64,000 nucleotides of DNA from Streptomyces sp. CoH27 (GCF_020181035.1 NZ_JAIQYY010000008.1:178801-242800), one strand, 5' to 3'; shown: positions 33,611 through 42,567, counted from the first letter of the stretch. Program-made: numbers and translations. The notes: a model not told the origin generated them from the letters alone.

Positions 33611-33647
33611 GGAACGCTCACAGTGTTGTGAGCGCTGTGAGCGTTCC
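33611..33647. promoter_or_regulatory. 13-base-pair inverted repeat with repeated GTGAGCG
   Basis: GGAACGCTCACAG (33611-33623) and CTGTGAGCGTTCC (33635-33647) are exact inverse copies. The 11-base loop holds another GTGAGCG (33628-33634), nine bases from the next (33637). It abuts the stop codon of the XRE gene and precedes the cassette operon. It may end the XRE transcript or be an operator for the operon. The place and the nine-base step recall the GTAC array at the end of the paralogous XRE gene. Confidence 0.5.
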
Positions 33648-34838
33648 CTACAGGCCGACCCAGGCGGCCATGTGACTGAGGGTGTCCGGGGTTCGGCGTG
33701 ACAGGTGCACGAGGCCGGTGATCGTCTCGCGGGCAGCGGGGTGATACCGCGTCTGTTCAGGGGCCATGCGCCGGGCTTCGACCAGGGACTTGAGCGCGTC
33801 CTCGGTGTGCCCTGTCTCCATCTCGGTGCGGGCTTGGTCGATCAGAAAGTGGGCGCGACGGGATGTCGCGAATTGTGTCGGCAGCTTCTTGCCGATCTTG
33901 CGGGCCCTCTTCAATGCGACGTCGTACTGGTGCATCTCGACAGCGGCGGACATCTCATGCAAGTCCACGTTGGTCGGGCCGAAACTGAGCCAGTGCACCT
34001 CGGAGGCGTCACCGATCCGCTTCGCAATCCGACGGGCCTCGGCAATGTGGGTCTTCACCGCCGTCTCGTCCTCGGCTCGCGCGGAGATGACCGAGGCCCC
34101 GAGGTGCAGCTGCCCGGCGACGGCCAGGGCCTCGCGGGTGTCGCCGGCCTGTGCGACGGCGTTGTGGCCGGAGGCGGCGAGGCGCTGCCCGATCCGGTAT
34201 TCGCCCTCACGGAAGTACACCAGGGCCCGCATGTACTGGCGGACGGCAGACAGGCACGGGTCGGAGGCGCGCTGCGCCGCCCAGTCCATGCGGTCCAGGG
34301 CCACCGCGGACAAATCGTAATAGCCGAGCTTCACGCTGATGTCGTGCGCGGTGCGGTAGGTCGAGGCGAGGGCCCGCCACAGCTCGGTCGAGGACGCCGA
34401 CCAGGCGCTGTGCGTGAGTTCAGCGATGAGGCCGGGGAGCCGGCGGGCGGCGTTGCGCAGGTGCGTGGCACGGACCTCTTCGCACAACGCGTCGGCACCT
34501 GCGATGAGCTGCTCGGCCGGGCCTACGGTCAGATCCGGATTGGGGCCGAGGTCGTACAGGTCGAGGGATTCCCGGATGGGACGGACCAGTTCGGCCAGAC
34601 GGTCCCGCTGCAATTCGGTCACGTACGGCTGCCCGGTCAGCACCGTCACATCGATGCTGAGTGCCTTGGCGCACGCGGCCACGAAGTCTGCCGTGGCGGG
34701 GCGCGCGCCGCACTCGACCTGGTTGACCAAGCTGTAGGAGTACGGGAGACGGTCGGCCAGTTGGCGTTGCGTGAGCCTGGCCAGTCGGCGCTGTTCCTTG
34801 ATGCGTGCGCCCGTGTGGTTGTCGTCCAGTGGGGGCAT
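33648..34838 (-). CDS. XRE-family regulator with C-terminal TPR-like helices (paralogue of 646-1875)
   Basis: The ATG at 34838 has GGAG seven bases upstream; the product has 396 residues. The helix-turn-helix is ARIKEQRRLARLTQRQLADR, with LPYSYSLVNQVECG. The C-terminal 300 residues are helical repeats with FGPTNVDLHEMSAAVE. Architecture and this motif are shared with the regulator in the left-end element. It probably controls the flavoprotein gene and the methyltransferase cassette, which flank it; the TPR part may bind the small peptide, which is speculation. Confidence 0.82.
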   Translation of the reverse strand: MPPLDDNHTGARIKEQRRLARLTQRQLADRLPYSYSLVNQVECGARPATADFVAACAKALSIDVTVLTGQPYVTELQRDRLAELVRPIRESLDLYDLGPNPDLTVGPAEQLIAGADALCEEVRATHLRNAARRLPGLIAELTHSAWSASSTELWRALASTYRTAHDISVKLGYYDLSAVALDRMDWAAQRASDPCLSAVRQYMRALVYFREGEYRIGQRLAASGHNAVAQAGDTREALAVAGQLHLGASVISARAEDETAVKTHIAEARRIAKRIGDASEVHWLSFGPTNVDLHEMSAAVEMHQYDVALKRARKIGKKLPTQFATSRRAHFLIDQARTEMETGHTEDALKSLVEARRMAPEQTRYHPAARETITGLVHLSRRTPDTLSHMAAWVGL

Positions 34839-34855
34839 AGTGGTCTCCGTTCTCA

Positions 34856-34897
34856 GCACCCACTTGGAAAAGTACCCGCGCCGAGCGGCGTGGGTGC
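34856..34897. promoter_or_regulatory. Divergent promoter region with inverted GCACCCAC repeat and GAAAAGTAC
   Basis: GCACCCAC (34856-34863) is inverted as GTGGGTGC (34890-34897). Between them is GAAAAGTAC (34867-34875), which also occurs at 2255-2263 in the promoter region of the paralogous XRE group. This is a candidate operator for the regulator. Confidence 0.45.
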
Positions 34898-34956
34898 AGC
34901 CTTCCGCCCCCGACTCCCCTGAGAGTGGGGGCGGTTGCGCGTGATCGGATGGCCCC

Positions 34957-35517
34957 ATGACCATGACGACAACGGATCGTGTGCTGTACCTGTTCGGCTC
35001 GGCGGCCCCGCCCGTCTTCGAAGCCGCGTCGGTGATTCAGGATGCGCAGGCCCGCGGGTTCGACGTGTGCCTCGGCCTCACCCCGACCGCCGCCCGTTGG
35101 CTCGCACCGCAGCTGGCGGAGCTGGAACGGTTGACCGGGCACCCGGTGCGCAGCGAGTACAAGCTGCCGGGCGAGCCGGACGTATGGCCGAAAGCCGATG
35201 TGATCGCAATGGCGCCGGCGACCTTCAACACGATCAACGCATGGGCTCTCGGGATCACACGAGACTTCGTGGTGGGCGTCGCCGCCGAAGGCATCGGCAA
35301 GGAAATCCCCATGGTGACGATGCCCTGCGTGAACGCGGCCTACGTGCAGCACCGCCAGTTCGACCGGAGCGTCGCGGAGCTGCGCGACATGGGCGTGCGC
35401 GTCCTGTACGGCGAGGGCGGCTTCGTCCCGAACCAGCCGGGCCAGGGCAAGCCGAAGGAGTACCCGTGGCACCTGGTCCTCGATGCCGCGCAGAGCATGG
35501 CCGGCATGTGTGACTGA
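34957..35517 (+). CDS. HFCD-family flavoprotein
   Basis: The ATG at 34957 (or 34963) gives up to 186 residues. GSAAPPVFEAASVIQDAQARG is the flavin phosphate-binding start, and MAPATFNTINAWALGITR corresponds to the PASANT region of the EpiD/CoaC/UbiX family; MVTMPCVNAAYVQH matches the PAMN region. HFCD proteins decarboxylate C-terminal cysteines or phosphopantothenoylcysteine; the substrate here is unknown. It is divergent from the XRE regulator, a very common pairing in Streptomyces. The neighbouring small peptide has no cysteine, so it cannot be a classical LanD substrate. Confidence 0.78.
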   Translation: MTMTTTDRVLYLFGSAAPPVFEAASVIQDAQARGFDVCLGLTPTAARWLAPQLAELERLTGHPVRSEYKLPGEPDVWPKADVIAMAPATFNTINAWALGITRDFVVGVAAEGIGKEIPMVTMPCVNAAYVQHRQFDRSVAELRDMGVRVLYGEGGFVPNQPGQGKPKEYPWHLVLDAAQSMAGMCD

Positions 35518-35647
35518 GTCGCTCAGCGAGCCTGCGCTCAGGCCCGGGCAGGTGCGTGACCGACCCGTGATCCGGGCGATCGTCACAGAGATGTCCTCGC
35601 GGCTTCCTCGGGCGTCCGGCGCCCGGAACCGGCCCCTCAGCGAAGCG

Positions 35648-37225
35648 TCACGCATCCGACAACCGCGCCTCCTCCAGATCGAGCGCTCGCTGAAGCCGCC
35701 GCCGCGTGGTGTCGCTGATGGCGTGGGCGTCGTAGAGCCGGTGCAGTTCCGCCGTTTCCACCGCTATCAGGTCCCGCCGCAACTGCCGGTAGACCAGGTC
35801 GGCCGACTCGGTGGCCGCGCTGTTCTCCCCGTTGCTCTCGGCCAGCCGGTCCCGGGCGTCCTCCAGGCGGGCGGTGAGGCCGCGGCGGAGGCGGTCGAGG
35901 ACGACGTCGGACACGGCCTCCAGCTCGGCCAGTTCTTCCAGCCGGGCGAGACCGGCGTGGGCCAGGTGGGAGCGGGCCTGGGCCTCCTCGCGGGCGGTGT
36001 GCGCGGGCTCCAGGGCGATGCCGGAGGCGCGGACGACGGGGGCCAGGGTGAAGCCCTGCACGACCAGGGTGACGACCACGACCGATGTGGTCAGGACCAG
36101 CACCAGCGCGCGGCCGTCGAGCGGTGCGCCGCTCTTCGTCACCTCGGGGATGGACAGCGCGGCGGCCAGCGGCATCACGCCCCGGGTGCCGGCCCAGGTC
36201 AGCACCACCGGGATCCGCCAGTTCAGGCGGCCGAGCCCGCCCTTGCGCTGCACGACCGCCGACAGCGGCGCGAGCCACAGCAGCCGTACGGCGATCAGGG
36301 TGGCGGCGACCGCGAGGGCGTACAGCGGCCAGGCCCGGTCGCCGTGGGCCAGCGCCCGCACCTGCGCGGGCAGGGCCAGCCCGATCAGGCTGAACACCAC
36401 GCTCTCCAGCAGGAACACGACGGTGCCGTAGACGGCGTGCAGCTGGAGGCGGATGCGGGCGTTGGTGAGGCGGTCGCCCCGGCCGCCCAGGACCACTCCG
36501 GCGACCACGCACGAGGTCACGCCGGAGGTGTGCGCGGCCTCCGCCAGGAGGTAGGCGGCGTACGGGGTGACCAGCGCGATCACCGTCTCCAGCACCGGAT
36601 CCTCGGTGCGGCGCCGGATCAGGGCGATCACTCCCGCGACCGCCGCTCCGATCACCGTGCCGCCGCCGGCGAGCAGGAAGAACTCGCCGCTCGCCGAGCC
36701 CCAGTCCGCGGCCGCCGCGGCGATGGCGATGCCCGCCGCCACCCGGACCAGCACCAGCGAGGTCGCGTCGTTGAACAGGCTCTCCGCCTGCACCAGGACC
36801 TGCACCCGGGGCGGCAGCGCGAGCCGGCGGCCCAGCGCGGTGACCGCCACCGGGTCGGTGCTGGCCAGCACCGCGCCCAGCACGAACGCCATCTGCCACG
36901 GCAGCGGGGTGATCAGGGCCGCCACCGCGGCCACGGCCGCCGCCGAGGCCAGCACCAGGCCGATCGCGAGGATCCCGACCGGTTTCCACACCGCGCGCAG
37001 CTCCCGCCAGGGCATGTCCTCGGCGCTCGCGTAGAGCAGCGGGGGCAGGACGACGAGGGCGATGATCTGCGGGCTGATCTGGATCTGCGGGGTGCCCGGC
37101 AGCAGCGCGACGGCGAGACCGGCGACCACGAGCAGCGACGGCGCCGGGATCCGCCACCGGCGCGCGAAGGTGGCGACCACCGTGGCGAGGACCACGAGGG
37201 CGAGAACCGTACCGACGCTGCGCAT
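35648..37225 (-). CDS. CPA1-family Na+(K+)/H+ antiporter
   Basis: ATG 37225 follows AGGGGGA; the product has 525 residues. Twelve or so helices are present with the ion-site region ASTDPVAVTAL and FNDATSLVL, and LTWAGTRGVMPLAAALSIP. The C-terminal 110 residues are charged and helical. It exchanges monovalent cations for protons. A direct-repeat array upstream resembles that before the KimA-like gene, suggesting shared control of cation homeostasis. Confidence 0.87.
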   Translation of the reverse strand: MRSVGTVLALVVLATVVATFARRWRIPAPSLLVVAGLAVALLPGTPQIQISPQIIALVVLPPLLYASAEDMPWRELRAVWKPVGILAIGLVLASAAAVAAVAALITPLPWQMAFVLGAVLASTDPVAVTALGRRLALPPRVQVLVQAESLFNDATSLVLVRVAAGIAIAAAAADWGSASGEFFLLAGGGTVIGAAVAGVIALIRRRTEDPVLETVIALVTPYAAYLLAEAAHTSGVTSCVVAGVVLGGRGDRLTNARIRLQLHAVYGTVVFLLESVVFSLIGLALPAQVRALAHGDRAWPLYALAVAATLIAVRLLWLAPLSAVVQRKGGLGRLNWRIPVVLTWAGTRGVMPLAAALSIPEVTKSGAPLDGRALVLVLTTSVVVVTLVVQGFTLAPVVRASGIALEPAHTAREEAQARSHLAHAGLARLEELAELEAVSDVVLDRLRRGLTARLEDARDRLAESNGENSAATESADLVYRQLRRDLIAVETAELHRLYDAHAISDTTRRRLQRALDLEEARLSDA

Positions 37226-37334
37226 GCCGTCCCCCTGGGAATTCCCTCCGACAACACGGAAGGGGATTGCGGAAGCCACCCCGGCCTCCGGCCGACCAGA
37301 CTTCCCGGCACACCTGCCCTCACCCTATCGGGCG

Positions 37335-37388
37335 CGTAAGGGCCGCGTCAGGATCCGGCACCGCCCCGTCAGGGCCGCCTCAGCGACG
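37335..37388. promoter_or_regulatory. Direct-repeat array upstream of the antiporter
   Basis: CGTAAGGGCCGC (37335-37346) and CGTCAGGGCCGC (37367-37378) differ at one base and are 32 bases apart. CGTCAG at 37346 and CCTCAG at 37378 add an 11-base step. The 32- and 11-base steps equal those in 29926-30004. A KdpE-like response regulator is a plausible binder. Confidence 0.45.
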
Positions 37389-37423
37389 GTCGCCGGTCCC
37401 GCCGGGCACGCCTGAGCGCGGGT

Positions 37424-37555
37424 CCCGGCACCGGCGTGCGCCGCTCGCTCCCGTGCGGCACGCTGTGTCACGGCGCGGACGTCCTGGACCGGCTGGGCCA
37501 CCGTGTCGACGGCGAGACGGAACCGGCGGTGCTCCGGGCCTCCGGTCTTTCGTGA
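37424..37555 (+). pseudogene. C-terminal remnant of a paralogue of the 30044-30556 protein
   Basis: The frame ending at TGA 37553-37555 reads GVRRSLPCGTLCHGADVLDR then LGHRVDGETEPAVLRASGLS. Aligned without gaps to the last 40 residues of 30044-30556, 18 are identical. No start or upstream two-helix region in this frame is evident, so the gene is truncated. Like its intact relative it is divergent from a monovalent cation transporter gene. Confidence 0.6.
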
Positions 37556-37575
37556 CCGCTGGCTAACCTGCACGT

Positions 37576-40500
37576 GTGACGACCGAGTTGACCCTGCTGC
37601 CCCAAGTCGCCTTCCGTGGCCGGGAGATCACCGCACCCCGGCTGCGCGGACTGCTGGCCCTGCTCGCGGAGGACCTGCGGGCCGGATGCAGCACCGGGCG
37701 GCTCGTGGAGGGGCTGTGGGCCGAGGAGCTGCCGGAGCGGCCGGGCAAGGCGGTGCAGATCCTCGTGTCGCGGCTGCGGGCGCAGCTCGGGGCCGAGGTG
37801 GTCGTGAGCACGCCGAACGGCTACCGGCTGGCGCTGGAGGAGACGCGGGTCGACAGCGCCGCACTGCTGCTGCACGAGGCGGCGAGCGCCGAGCGCGCGC
37901 GGGCCGGGGATCACGAGGGCGCCCTCGCCCGGGCCGAGGCGGGGCTCGCGCTGTGGGACGGGAGTGTGGCCGCCGGGTCGGGAGAGGATCTGCACGATCC
38001 GGTGGTGGCGCTGCGGGCCGCGCGGGTGCGCACGCACCGGGCGCTGGTCCGCTCCCGGGCGCTCGCGCTCGCCCGGCTGGGGCGGCGGGAAGAGGCCACC
38101 GCGCCCCTGGCCGGGCTGGCTGAGGAACTGCCGCGGGACGAGGAGGTGCTGGCGGAGCTGCTGCGCTGCGAGGCCGCCACCGCCGGCCGGGCCGCGGCGC
38201 TGACCCGGTACGACGGCTACCGCCGCGCCCTGCGGGACGACCTGGGAACCGATCCGGGCCCCGGACTCCGGGCCGTCTACCAGGAGCTGCTGAGCGCCGA
38301 CGCCCCGCCGGTCCGCCACGGCGTGCCGCACGACCCGAACCCGCTGCTGGGGCGGGAGGCCGACCTCGCCGCCGTGACCGGGCTGCTGCGCGAGGCCCGG
38401 GTGGTGACCCTCGCCGGCCCCGGCGGGCTGGGCAAGACCCGCCTCTCCCACGCGGTGAGCCGGGCCGCCGAGCAGCCCGTGGTGCACTTCGTCCCGCTGG
38501 CGGGTGTCACCGCCGACGACGACGTGGCCGGTGAGGTCGCCTCGGCGGTCGGCGCCGGAGAGAGCCGGTTCGCCGGCGGGGACACGGTGACCGGCATCGT
38601 CGGTGCCCTGGGCACCGGGCCGGCGCTGCTGGTGCTGGACAACTGCGAGCACGTCGTCGCGGGCGCCGCCGCCCTCGTCCAGGCGCTGGTGTCGCGGTCG
38701 AGCAAGCTGCGGGTCCTGGCCACCAGCAGGGCCCCGCTGGGGCTGACGTCGGAGTCGGTGTACGCGCTGCCGGAGCTGTCCCTGACGACCTCGGTGGAGC
38801 TGTTCACCCAGCGGGCGCGGGCCGCCCGGCCCGGCGTGGAGCTGCCCGCGGAGGCGGTCGCCGAGATCTGCCGGCACCTCGACGGGCTGCCGCTCGCCGT
38901 GGAGCTGGCCGCGGCCCGGGTCCGGGTGCTGTCCGTGCCCGAGATCTCCCGCCGGCTGCGGGACCGGTTCGCGCTGCTGCGCGGCGGCGCCCGCGACGCC
39001 CCCGAGCGGCACCGCACGCTGCGGGCCGTGGTCGACTGGAGCTGGAACCTCCTGGAACCCGACGGCCGGGCAGCCCTGCGCGCCCTGTCCGTGTTCCCCG
39101 GGGGCTTCGCCGAGGACGCGGCGGAGTACGTCCTCGGCGAGACCGGGGACACGCTGGCGCTGCTGGAGCAGCTGGCCGGACAGTCCCTGATCAAGGTGGA
39201 CGACAGCCCGTCCGGGGTGCGTTTCCGCATGCTGGAGACCCTGCGGGAGTTCGGCGCCGACCGGCGTGCCGAGGCCGGCGAGGAGGAGGCGGTCACCGAC
39301 CGGTTCCTGGCCTGGGCGCGGGACTTCGGCCGCGCCCACCACGACGTGCTGTTCGGCCCCGACCCGGTGCCCGCCTGGCTGCGCGTCCGCGCCGAGCAGG
39401 ACAACCTCGTCCTGGCGCTGCGGCACGCCCTGGCCCGCGCCGACGGACCCGCCATCGCCGCCCTCGCCGGCGTACTGGCCTCCTTGTGGGCCATCGACTC
39501 CAACTACCCCCGGCTCGCCGCCCTCGTCGCCGAGACCGGCGGGCCGCTGTCCCGGTTCCGCCCCGGGCCCCGGAACCCCGAGGACGCGGAGCCGGCCCGC
39601 AGCGCGGCGGCCGTGTGCGCGGCCAGCCTCTTCATGGCCCACGGCCCGCAGGCCGCCCTACGGCAGCTGGTCACCCTGCGCCGGCTGCCGCCCGCACCGC
39701 CGGACACCCTGCTGCGGGCGCTGGCCGTCGTGCTGTGCGCCGTACCGGACATTCAGCCGCCGGGGTACGAGCGGCTGGAGGAGCTCTGCGCGGCCGGCGA
39801 ACCGCTGCTGGCGGGCGTCGCGGCGACCGTGGCGAGCTATGTGTGGGAAGCGCAGCACGAGACGGAGCGCGCGCTGGAGTACGCCCGCCGGGCGCTCGAC
39901 GCGCTGAATCCGCTCGGCAATCCGGCCACGGCACTGCTCAGTCAGGGCCGGGTCGGCGAGCTGTGTCTGCAGTCCGAGCGGGGCGCGGAGGCGTACGGCC
40001 ATCTGCGGGCTGCGCTGGACGCGCTCAGCGAGTTCAGCGGGTTCGGCGACTGGTCGGACTCGGTCGGGGTGCACTCGGCGCTGGTGCTCGCCTGCCTGCA
40101 ACGCGGGGACGTCGACGAGGCGGAGTACTGGCTGGGGCTCGCGGCACTGGACCGGCCGCCGGAGTCCGCCCAGGTCTTCAGCTCCGACCTGCCGAACCGG
40201 GCGGAGATCGCGCTGGCCCGGGGGCTGACCGAGGTCGGACTCGGGCTGTGGCGCCGGGCGGTCGCGCAGATCCGGGAGGACAGCCTGCTGTATCCCGATG
40301 ACCCGTTCGTGGAGCCGTGGTCGCTGACGGTGCGCTCGGGCGCGCTGGCGGCGCACGCGCAGGCCGGCCGGCTCCAGCCGGTGGCCGGCCTCGCCGAGGA
40401 GCTGCGGGCGCGGCTGCTCGGGATGCTGTCCGACGGGGCCGGCCGGGGTGCGGCCGAAACGTCGGTGAACGGCACGGTGTTGCTGGCCCTCGGCTTCGCC

Positions 40501-40716
40501 GGACTGGCCCGGGGCGACGCGGGAGCCGTCCGGCTGATGGCGCTCGCGGAACGGATGCCGGCGGTACGGGACTTCCCCACCATGTCCCTGACCCGCTCCC
40601 GGGAGGCGGCCGAGAACGCCGACAGGGCGGCATACACCGACGCGAGGTCGAAGTACGCCGCCCTGGGACGGGAGGAGGTGCGGGCGGAGGTGCTGAGGGA
40701 GCTGACGGCGGGGTGA
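37576..40716 (+). CDS. BTAD/NB-ARC transcriptional regulator (SARP-like, large form)
   Basis: GTG 37576 has no ribosome site; TAACCT seven bases before suggests a leaderless start. The 1046-residue product has an OmpR-type winged helix (about 1-88, RLRGLLALLAEDLRAG, NGYRL), a BTAD helical domain to about 245, an NB-ARC ATPase with P-loop GPGGLGKT (281-288), LLVLDNCEH and ATSRAPLG, then TPR-like repeats. This is the AfsR-type layout and such proteins activate secondary-metabolite or stress genes. No biosynthetic cluster is adjacent; the neighbouring ABC exporter is a possible target. Confidence 0.86.
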   Translation: MTTELTLLPQVAFRGREITAPRLRGLLALLAEDLRAGCSTGRLVEGLWAEELPERPGKAVQILVSRLRAQLGAEVVVSTPNGYRLALEETRVDSAALLLHEAASAERARAGDHEGALARAEAGLALWDGSVAAGSGEDLHDPVVALRAARVRTHRALVRSRALALARLGRREEATAPLAGLAEELPRDEEVLAELLRCEAATAGRAAALTRYDGYRRALRDDLGTDPGPGLRAVYQELLSADAPPVRHGVPHDPNPLLGREADLAAVTGLLREARVVTLAGPGGLGKTRLSHAVSRAAEQPVVHFVPLAGVTADDDVAGEVASAVGAGESRFAGGDTVTGIVGALGTGPALLVLDNCEHVVAGAAALVQALVSRSSKLRVLATSRAPLGLTSESVYALPELSLTTSVELFTQRARAARPGVELPAEAVAEICRHLDGLPLAVELAAARVRVLSVPEISRRLRDRFALLRGGARDAPERHRTLRAVVDWSWNLLEPDGRAALRALSVFPGGFAEDAAEYVLGETGDTLALLEQLAGQSLIKVDDSPSGVRFRMLETLREFGADRRAEAGEEEAVTDRFLAWARDFGRAHHDVLFGPDPVPAWLRVRAEQDNLVLALRHALARADGPAIAALAGVLASLWAIDSNYPRLAALVAETGGPLSRFRPGPRNPEDAEPARSAAAVCAASLFMAHGPQAALRQLVTLRRLPPAPPDTLLRALAVVLCAVPDIQPPGYERLEELCAAGEPLLAGVAATVASYVWEAQHETERALEYARRALDALNPLGNPATALLSQGRVGELCLQSERGAEAYGHLRAALDALSEFSGFGDWSDSVGVHSALVLACLQRGDVDEAEYWLGLAALDRPPESAQVFSSDLPNRAEIALARGLTEVGLGLWRRAVAQIREDSLLYPDDPFVEPWSLTVRSGALAAHAQAGRLQPVAGLAEELRARLLGMLSDGAGRGAAETSVNGTVLLALGFAGLARGDAGAVRLMALAERMPAVRDFPTMSLTRSREAAENADRAAYTDARSKYAALGREEVRAEVLRELTAG

Positions 40717-40737
40717 CGCCCCGCCCCTCCCGCGTTC

Positions 40738-41532
40738 TCACCGCTTCGGCTCGTGGTTGAACGTCGCCCTGGCCCACACATAACCCAGCACCGTCATCCC
40801 CACGAACCACGCGACGGCCAGCACCACGTTCTTCGTGCCGATCCCGCTGCCCAGCAGCAGCCCGCGCAGGGTCTCGATGGCGGGCGAGAACGGCTGGTAC
40901 TCGGCGAACCAGCGGAACCAGCCCGGCATGGCGTCCACCGGTACGAACGCGCTGGACAGGAACGGCAGCATGACCAGCGGGGTCCCGATGTTGCTGGCCC
41001 CCTCGGGGTTGGGGCTCACCAGGCCCATGCCGACCGCGATCCAGGTCAGCCCGAGGCTGACCAGCGCCATCAGCCCGGCCGCCGCGATCCACTCCACCGG
41101 CGTGGCGTTCGGCCGGAAGCCGATGGCCAGTCCGATGCCCAGGACGAGCACCAGAGCCGTCATCGTCTTGATCACGCTGCCGACCACGTGGCCGGTCAGC
41201 ACGGAGGCACGGGAGATCGCCATGGTGCGGAACCGGGCCATGATGCCCTCGGTCATGTCGGTGCACACGGACACCGCGGTGCCGAGCGAGGTCATGGCCA
41301 CGGTCAGGAAGAGAATGCCGGGGACGAGGTAGGCGACGTAGTCGGACCGGTTCGCGTGGCCGCCGTTGATGCCCGCGCTCATCACGTTGCCGAAGACGTA
41401 GACGAAGAGCAGCAGCAGGATGACCGGGGTGAGCAGGAGGTTCAGGGTGAGAGAGGGGTAGCGGCGCGCGTGCAGGAGGTTGCGTCGCAGCATGGTGAGG
41501 TTGTCGCGGAAGGCGTGGCCGGCGGTGCTCAT
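40738..41532 (-). CDS. ABC-2 type transporter permease (DrrB-like)
   Basis: ATG 41532 overlaps the ATP-binding gene stop (ATGA). The 264-residue product has six hydrophobic helices and begins MSTAGHAFRDNLTMLRRNL; MTEGIMARFRTMAISRASVL and SSAFVPVDAMPGWFRWFAEYQP are features of the DrrB/ABC-2 exporter permeases. Together with the upstream ATPase it forms an exporter for drugs or natural products. Confidence 0.88.
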   Translation of the reverse strand: MSTAGHAFRDNLTMLRRNLLHARRYPSLTLNLLLTPVILLLLFVYVFGNVMSAGINGGHANRSDYVAYLVPGILFLTVAMTSLGTAVSVCTDMTEGIMARFRTMAISRASVLTGHVVGSVIKTMTALVLVLGIGLAIGFRPNATPVEWIAAAGLMALVSLGLTWIAVGMGLVSPNPEGASNIGTPLVMLPFLSSAFVPVDAMPGWFRWFAEYQPFSPAIETLRGLLLGSGIGTKNVVLAVAWFVGMTVLGYVWARATFNHEPKR

Positions 41533-42524
41533 CGGGCGGTCTCCTTGTCGGCGGTCCGAGCGGTGGTCTGGGGGGCGGTCTGGGCGGGTACGGAACTGCC
41601 GGTCAGGGCGAAGAACACGTCGTCGAGGTCGGGGGTGTGCACGGACAGCTCGTCGGCGTCGATGCCGGCGGCGTCGAGCCAGTCGAGGACGGCCCGCAGC
41701 TCGCGCTGGCTGCCGTCGCTGGGGATCTGGAGGCTGAGGGCGTCGTCGTCCCGGGAGGCCTCGCGCAGCGCGGTCGCCGCCCGCTCGTACGCCGCCGGGT
41801 CGGCGAACCGCAGCCGTACATGACCGCCGGGCACGAGCCGCTTGAGCTCCGCCGCGCTGCCCTGGGCGACGATCCGGCCGCCGTTGAGCACCGCGATCCG
41901 GTCGGCGAGCTCGTCGGCCTCGTCCAGGTACTGGGTGGTGAGGAAGACGGTCGTACCGCCGGAGACCAGCTCGCGGATGATCTGCCACATGGTGTGGCGG
42001 CTGCGCGGGTCGAGGCCGGTGGTCGGCTCGTCGAGGAAGATGATCCGCGGGTTGCCGACCAGGGTCATGGCGATGTCGAGGCGGCGCTTCATGCCGCCGG
42101 AGTAGGTGGAGGCGGGCTTCTTCGCGGCCTCGACCAGATCGAAGCGCTCCAGCAGGTCGGCGGTGACCTGCCGTCCCTCCCGGCGGGAGAGGTGGTGCAG
42201 GTCGGCCATCAGCAGCATGTTCTCCTCGCCGGTGATCAGCCCGTCCACGGCGGAGAACTGCCCGGTGACCCCGATGGCGCCCCGGACCGCGTGGGCCTCG
42301 GCGGTGAGGTCGTGCCCGGCGATCCGCGCCTGGCCCGCGTCGGCGGAGATCAGGGTGGACAGGATGCTGACCGCCGTGGTCTTGCCCGCGCCGTTCGGCC
42401 CGAGGAGGGAGAAGATCGTGCCGGCGGGCACCTGGAAGTCGATGCCGTCGAGGACGGTCTTGTCCCCGTAGGCCTTGCGCAGCCCGGTGGCCGCGATCGC
42501 GAGTTCGTGGTCGGTCGTCGTCAT
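41529..42524 (-). CDS. ABC transporter ATP-binding protein (DrrA-like)
   Basis: The ATG at 42524 gives 331 residues. Walker A is GPNGAGKTT, the signature is STYSGGMKRRLDIAMTL, Walker B is RIIFLDEPTTGLD, and the H-loop is FLTTQYLDEADELAD. The C-terminal 90 residues match the DrrA extension. First gene of the exporter operon. An inverted repeat upstream may bind a repressor. Confidence 0.9.
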   Translation of the reverse strand: MTTTDHELAIAATGLRKAYGDKTVLDGIDFQVPAGTIFSLLGPNGAGKTTAVSILSTLISADAGQARIAGHDLTAEAHAVRGAIGVTGQFSAVDGLITGEENMLLMADLHHLSRREGRQVTADLLERFDLVEAAKKPASTYSGGMKRRLDIAMTLVGNPRIIFLDEPTTGLDPRSRHTMWQIIRELVSGGTTVFLTTQYLDEADELADRIAVLNGGRIVAQGSAAELKRLVPGGHVRLRFADPAAYERAATALREASRDDDALSLQIPSDGSQRELRAVLDWLDAAGIDADELSVHTPDLDDVFFALTGSSVPAQTAPQTTARTADKETAR

Positions 42525-42567
42525 GCCGTAGAGCGTGCGGCGGGGGCGGTTCACGGCGGCTTCAACC

